Source: Pyrinomonadaceae bacterium (lineage in GTDB: Bacteria > Acidobacteriota > Blastocatellia > Pyrinomonadales > Pyrinomonadaceae). Taken from it: DNA of 8,987 bases. The stretch spans positions 1-8,987 of the forward strand of contig JACCTF010000911.1 of assembly GCA_013812565.1 (NCBI GenBank), read 5' to 3'. This document shows positions 6,281 to 8,987 of the stretch, piece after piece (the stretch's first letter is position 1; every line of letters begins with the position of its first letter). The translations under genes and the position numbers were made by a program. The notes beneath the pieces are model-generated. The model was not told where the DNA came from and did no database searches. It saw only the letters and a list, made by a program, of their open reading frames with translations.

Positions 6281-6667
6281 CTATTTGGCTTCTGTGCTCA
6301 CGCGATCTTCATACTCTTGATGCAACGCGCGGTAGTGGTCTCTCGCTCTGAGCGAACCGATAATGTCGTCGAACGCTTGATGCTCCGCTGCCCGGCGCGC
6401 CTCCACGCCGTAGTAATGAGCCGCATCGCGCGGCAGGTCGCCGGTGCGTACCTCGGCCCAATCATGCAGCAAAGCTATTTGCAACAAACGTTCGGTATCA
6501 ACACCAACACCACGAGCGCGCACTTCATCGGCCAATAACATCGCCGCGATAGCAACACCGTAGGAATGAGACGCGACAGACTCTGCGCCCGGTGCCAACC
6601 CGCGCAGCGTCCACCCTGTACGGTCTAAACGCTTTAACCGTTGAAGCTCAAGAAGCGTAGGGATCAT
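6281..6667 (-). CDS. HD-domain phosphohydrolase (YfbR-like), cut short by TAG
   Basis: This 128-residue frame encodes the N-terminal two thirds of an HD-domain nucleotidase resembling YfbR/HDDC2 (5'-deoxynucleotidases that dephosphorylate dNMPs). ESVASHSYG carries the first metal ligand, His34. LLHDWAEVRTGDLP carries the His68-Asp69 pair and the acidic Glu72, followed by TGD at 75-77. In E. coli YfbR the ligands are His33, His68, Asp69 and Asp137. Here the fourth (Asp134, if the amber position counts as one residue) lies beyond the TAG, so the 128-residue product lacks an essential ligand. Homologues have a hydrophobic residue, often leucine, just before VK-x-AD, so TTG to TAG by one change would explain the stop. 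The gene follows a terminator hairpin and has no strong Shine-Dalgarno. Options are a recent pseudogene, a sequencing error, or readthrough. Confidence 0.85.
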   Translation of the reverse strand: MIPTLLELQRLKRLDRTGWTLRGLAPGAESVASHSYGVAIAAMLLADEVRARGVGVDTERLLQIALLHDWAEVRTGDLPRDAAHYYGVEARRAAEHQAFDDIIGSLRARDHYRALHQEYEDRVSTEAK

Positions 6668-6688
6668 TTCTAGGAACCCGAAAGCACG

Positions 6689-6775
6689 AAGTCAGAGACA
6701 GAAGTCAGGAGTCAGAATGAACAAAGCGGAAACCGCTTTTATTCTGTTTTCTGATTTCTGACTCCTGACTCCTTA
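6689..6775. repeat. Heptad arrays in inverted orientation around a hairpin
   Basis: GTCAGGAGTCAGAA (6704-6717) and TTCTGACTCCTGAC (6756-6769) form a perfect 14-bp inverted repeat. Each arm has 7-bp units: GAAGTCA, GAAGTCA, GGAGTCA on the left and TTTCTGA, TTTCTGA, CTCCTGA, CTCCTTA on the right. The last right-hand unit contains the complement of the TAA stop of the FAD enzyme gene. The centre is the terminator hairpin. Confidence 0.75.
6723..6739. terminator. Intrinsic terminator hairpin after the FAD enzyme gene
   Basis: AAAGCGG (6723-6729), loop AAA, CCGCTTT (6733-6739): a perfect 7-bp stem. On the minus strand it is followed by TTTGTTCATTC, and it starts 34 bp past the stop at 6773, so it likely ends the larA-glcD unit. 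The plus-strand side is also T-rich. It is nested in the larger 14-bp inverted repeat, so a longer structure may form. Confidence 0.65.
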
Positions 6776-8200
6776 TGTAAAGACTTTTCCCGGGTTGAGG
6801 ATACCCTTGGGGTCAAGCGCATGCTTGATGTTTTTCATGACGTAGATGGCTTCGGATGAGAGAGCCATGTCGAGGTAGGGCGCTTTGACATAACCGATGC
6901 CGTGTTCCCCGCTGATGGTGCCGCCTAAGTCAACTGCCGCGGCGAAAGTCTCGCGCACGGCTTGCCACGCGCGCTCGACGGCCGCGCGGTCTTCGCGGTC
7001 GCACATGAAGTTGACGTGGATGTTGCCGTCGCCCGCGTGGCCGAAGTTGACGACGAAAGTGTTGTGGCGGCGGGCGATCTCCTCAACGCGCTCGATCAAA
7101 TCGGGTACGCGCGAGCGCGGCACAACCACATCTTCGTTTAGCTTTAGCGTTCCATACTTTTTGATTGACGGTGAAAGCAGGCGGCGGACATCCCACAAAC
7201 GATCTTCATCAGCACGCGTCGTCGCGCGGAGCACATCGAAGCCTCCGCCGTCTTTGACCACCTGCTCAACAATCTTCGTAGTGCGTTCGACCTCTTGCGC
7301 TGAACCATCAACGGCGACAAGCAACAGCGCATCTGCTTGTGGTCCGAGACCGAATCCAAACTCCGCTTCCACCGCCCGGAGCGAGTTGCGGTCAAGCACC
7401 TCGCAGGCTACAGGCACGATACGAGAGCGCGTAAGCTGTGGCACACACGCGCAGGCTTCGCGCATTGAGCGAAACGTTGCGCGCACAGTCGCCGTCGCTT
7501 CCGGCAGCGGCACAAGGCGCAGCGTCGCCTCGGTAATGATGCCGAGCATGCCTTCCGACCCGCACATCAAACTTGAGAGATCAAAGCCGACGACGTTCTT
7601 GGTGGTTCGCCCGCCGGTCTTGATGATGGTGCCCGTCGGCGTCACAACTTCCAGACCCAACACGTAATGTTTAGTGACGCCGTACTTCGCACAACGCATT
7701 CCCCCGGCGTTCTCGGCGATGTTGCCCCCAATGAACGAGTCTTTATAAGAGGCCGGATCGGGTGGATAGAAGAGTCCTTCGGCTTCGACTGCTTGCTGCA
7801 ACTCGTATGTGGTCACGCCCGGTTCAGTGACAACGTAAAGGTCGTCAACGTTAATCTGCTTGATCTGGTTCATGCGCTCTGTGCCGATGACGATGCCGCC
7901 CTCAAGGGGAACCGCGCCGCCCGTGTAGCCGACGCCTCCGCCGCGCGCGGTCACGGGAAAGCAACGCTCGTTAGCGAGTCGCAGCACTTCGGCTATTTCA
8001 GCGGCGGCGCGCGGCAGCACCACGGCTTCCGGCGGGAACTTCTCTTTTATCGCATCCTGTCCATATGGCTCCACCTTGTTGGCATCAACGAAGACATACT
8101 CCGCGCCGACGATTTCGCGTAGTCGTTCAAGCACGTCACTATCGGAAGCAGCGGTGCGCACGCGGGTTGTTGAGGGAACGGTTTCGATTGTGGAGTTCAT
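6773..8200 (-). CDS. FAD-linked 2-hydroxyacid oxidase (GlcD / D-lactate dehydrogenase type)
   Basis: A complete 475-residue flavoprotein of the GlcD/Dld (vanillyl-alcohol oxidase) superfamily, oxidising D-2-hydroxyacids such as D-lactate or glycolate to the 2-oxoacid. The FAD-binding PCMH domain spans about 55-235, with ARGGGVGYTGGAVP (85-98) and PPDPASYKDSFIGGNIAENAGG (146-167), which hold the dinucleotide. The FAD-oxidase C domain follows from about 238, with VVNFGHAGDGNIHVNF (383-398), a conserved active-site stretch, and GTISGEHGIGYVK (427-439). The C-terminus LDPKGILNPGKVF is characteristic. There is no signal peptide or iron-sulfur motif, so it would need a separate electron acceptor. 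Upstream is a LarA-type racemase gene, which suggests a lactate pathway in which L- and D-lactate are interconverted and the D form oxidised. The ATG has only a weak CAGGCG upstream. Substrate choice within the family cannot be settled from sequence. Confidence 0.93.
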   Translation of the reverse strand: MNSTIETVPSTTRVRTAASDSDVLERLREIVGAEYVFVDANKVEPYGQDAIKEKFPPEAVVLPRAAAEIAEVLRLANERCFPVTARGGGVGYTGGAVPLEGGIVIGTERMNQIKQINVDDLYVVTEPGVTTYELQQAVEAEGLFYPPDPASYKDSFIGGNIAENAGGMRCAKYGVTKHYVLGLEVVTPTGTIIKTGGRTTKNVVGFDLSSLMCGSEGMLGIITEATLRLVPLPEATATVRATFRSMREACACVPQLTRSRIVPVACEVLDRNSLRAVEAEFGFGLGPQADALLLVAVDGSAQEVERTTKIVEQVVKDGGGFDVLRATTRADEDRLWDVRRLLSPSIKKYGTLKLNEDVVVPRSRVPDLIERVEEIARRHNTFVVNFGHAGDGNIHVNFMCDREDRAAVERAWQAVRETFAAAVDLGGTISGEHGIGYVKAPYLDMALSSEAIYVMKNIKHALDPKGILNPGKVFT

Positions 8201-8279
8201 GTTTGTGCGCCTGAATTACTCTTTAGTTGAATGTAAGGTGTAGTGATTCTTACCATACAGGCACCGCACGACCGGAGAG

Positions 8280-8340
8280 GGGGCACAAGGTGTCTGCCAT
8301 TTGAAATCTCGAATTTGAGATTTCAAATTCTCTGTGCCCC
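8280..8340. repeat. Long nested hairpin between racemase and FAD enzyme genes
   Basis: ATTTGAAATCTC (8299-8310) and GAGATTTCAAAT (8317-8328) form a perfect 12-bp stem with a 6-nt loop. An outer pair, GGGGCACA (8280-8287) and TGTGCCCC (8333-8340), is also perfect. The inner part has 7-bp units (TTGAAAT, CTCGAAT, TTGAGAT, TTCAAAT). No T-tract follows on the minus strand, so this is more like a repeat element or RNA-processing hairpin than an intrinsic terminator. Confidence 0.7.
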
Positions 8341-8422
8341 TGTGGTGAAGTGCCGCTTGCCATACACTCAAGTGAAATGTGCTCCAAGCTGTACATAACT
8401 TTAATCTGCCCCCGCTTGGTCA

Positions 8423-8987
8423 TCAATGTGCAGGCGGAGGCTGCTTAACGATTGGCATAAAAGCCGCGCCGTGCGGCATTACATAACCCGTCGCCGCTCC
8501 GTCCGTTTTCGCAAGTGCTTCGTCAAGCGTTCTCACCGAAATGAGACGCATGTGCCGCACGTCTTCGTCTGCCAAATTTGAGACAAGATGGATGCGGAAT
8601 CGTTCGGCTTTTGTGAGCAGAGACCACGCCGTCTGCCCGTTCACTTCGTACTCATCGCGCAACCTGGTTTCGAGCGCGCGTGAATTTTCCGAATCAAACC
8701 ACTTCAAGAAGTCTGCGCGTCCTGTGCCGTCCGCGCATTCAGCAACAAGGATGATTGTGCCGCCTTCACTACAGGCATGCGCCGCCATCTCCAAAGTCTT
8801 ATGAGCTTGGATAAGGTTGATGTCGTGCGGCCAACCACCGCAACTGGCGATTACCACCGGCCGCTTCTCTGCAATCGGAACGGTGCGCGCGTTTGTATAT
8901 TCAGCGCACGCTCGTCGATGGGCCAAGCGCCAGTCACCGGCATAAACACCCACGGCGCGACCGCGCTCATCCGTTACAGTGTTGATG
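8423..8987 (-). CDS. larA: LarA-type nickel-pincer racemase, C-terminal part (runs off window)
   Basis: The last 187 residues of a LarA-family protein, open to the window edge with no start inside; the GTG at 8951-8953 is internal. LarA interconverts L- and D-lactate with a nickel-pincer nucleotide cofactor, and relatives act on other 2-hydroxyacids. The fragment begins INTVTDERGRAVGVYAGDW, as in the C-terminal domain, then has ASCGGWPHDINLIQAHKTLE. There the Q-x2-K pair (Gln60 and Lys63 of the fragment) should match the catalytic-site Gln295/Lys298 of Lactobacillus plantarum LarA. EGGTIILVAECADGTG follows, also typical. The stop is TGA at 8423-8425. The FAD enzyme gene starts 222 bp downstream on the same strand, which fits a joint lactate role. 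Because the catalytic N-terminal domain is not visible, the true substrate remains open. Confidence 0.85.
   Translation of the reverse strand, partial: INTVTDERGRAVGVYAGDWRLAHRRACAEYTNARTVPIAEKRPVVIASCGGWPHDINLIQAHKTLEMAAHACSEGGTIILVAECADGTGRADFLKWFDSENSRALETRLRDEYEVNGQTAWSLLTKAERFRIHLVSNLADEDVRHMRLISVRTLDEALAKTDGAATGYVMPHGAAFMPIVKQPPPAH

Noticed and set aside
6897..7667. 256-codon plus-strand frame
   Set aside because: Antisense of the FAD enzyme gene; the Ser/Arg/Thr-rich composition is typical of a shadow frame in GC-rich coding DNA.

Overview
All supported genes in this window lie on the minus strand, so transcription runs from high to low coordinates. Moderate GC content, paired Lol-type genes, short 7-bp-period intergenic repeats and the protein flavour suggest an environmental diderm bacterium. 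Acidobacteriota (Blastocatellia-like) is my best guess; this rests on recall of similar gene neighbourhoods, not on a search.

Layout in transcription order. (1) 8987-6773: the 3' end of a LarA-type nickel-pincer racemase gene, then a complete GlcD/D-lactate-dehydrogenase-type FAD enzyme. Together they look like a 2-hydroxyacid (lactate/glycolate) module. The 222-bp gap between them holds a long perfect hairpin. (2) 6667-5102: a YfbR-like HD phosphohydrolase gene with an in-frame amber codon; 62 well-preserved family-like codons follow the stop and carry the fourth metal ligand. A spacer with a hairpin follows, then a bacterial relative of the mitochondrial K+/H+ exchange-related family. (3) 4942-665: a five-gene block that reads as a Lol-like or MacB-like envelope system: a LolA/LolB-like lipoprotein, a four-helix FtsX-type permease, a LolD-type ATPase, a small one-helix membrane protein and a secreted LolA-like protein. 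The last gene has its own near-perfect sigma-70 promoter, whose -35 box is inside the end of the preceding gene, and it ends at a clear intrinsic terminator. (4) 470-1: the N-terminal 156 residues of a radical SAM enzyme of unknown substrate.

Two things stand out. The first is the amber-split HD gene, which is either a very recent pseudogene, a sequencing error or a recoding case. The second is a set of intergenic arrays with roughly 7-bp period (near 1795-1972, 2651-2707, 6689-6775 and 8301-8328). They contain inverted partners and in three cases abut or overlap the stop codon of the upstream gene. No tRNA, rRNA, CRISPR array, transposase or phage gene was seen.
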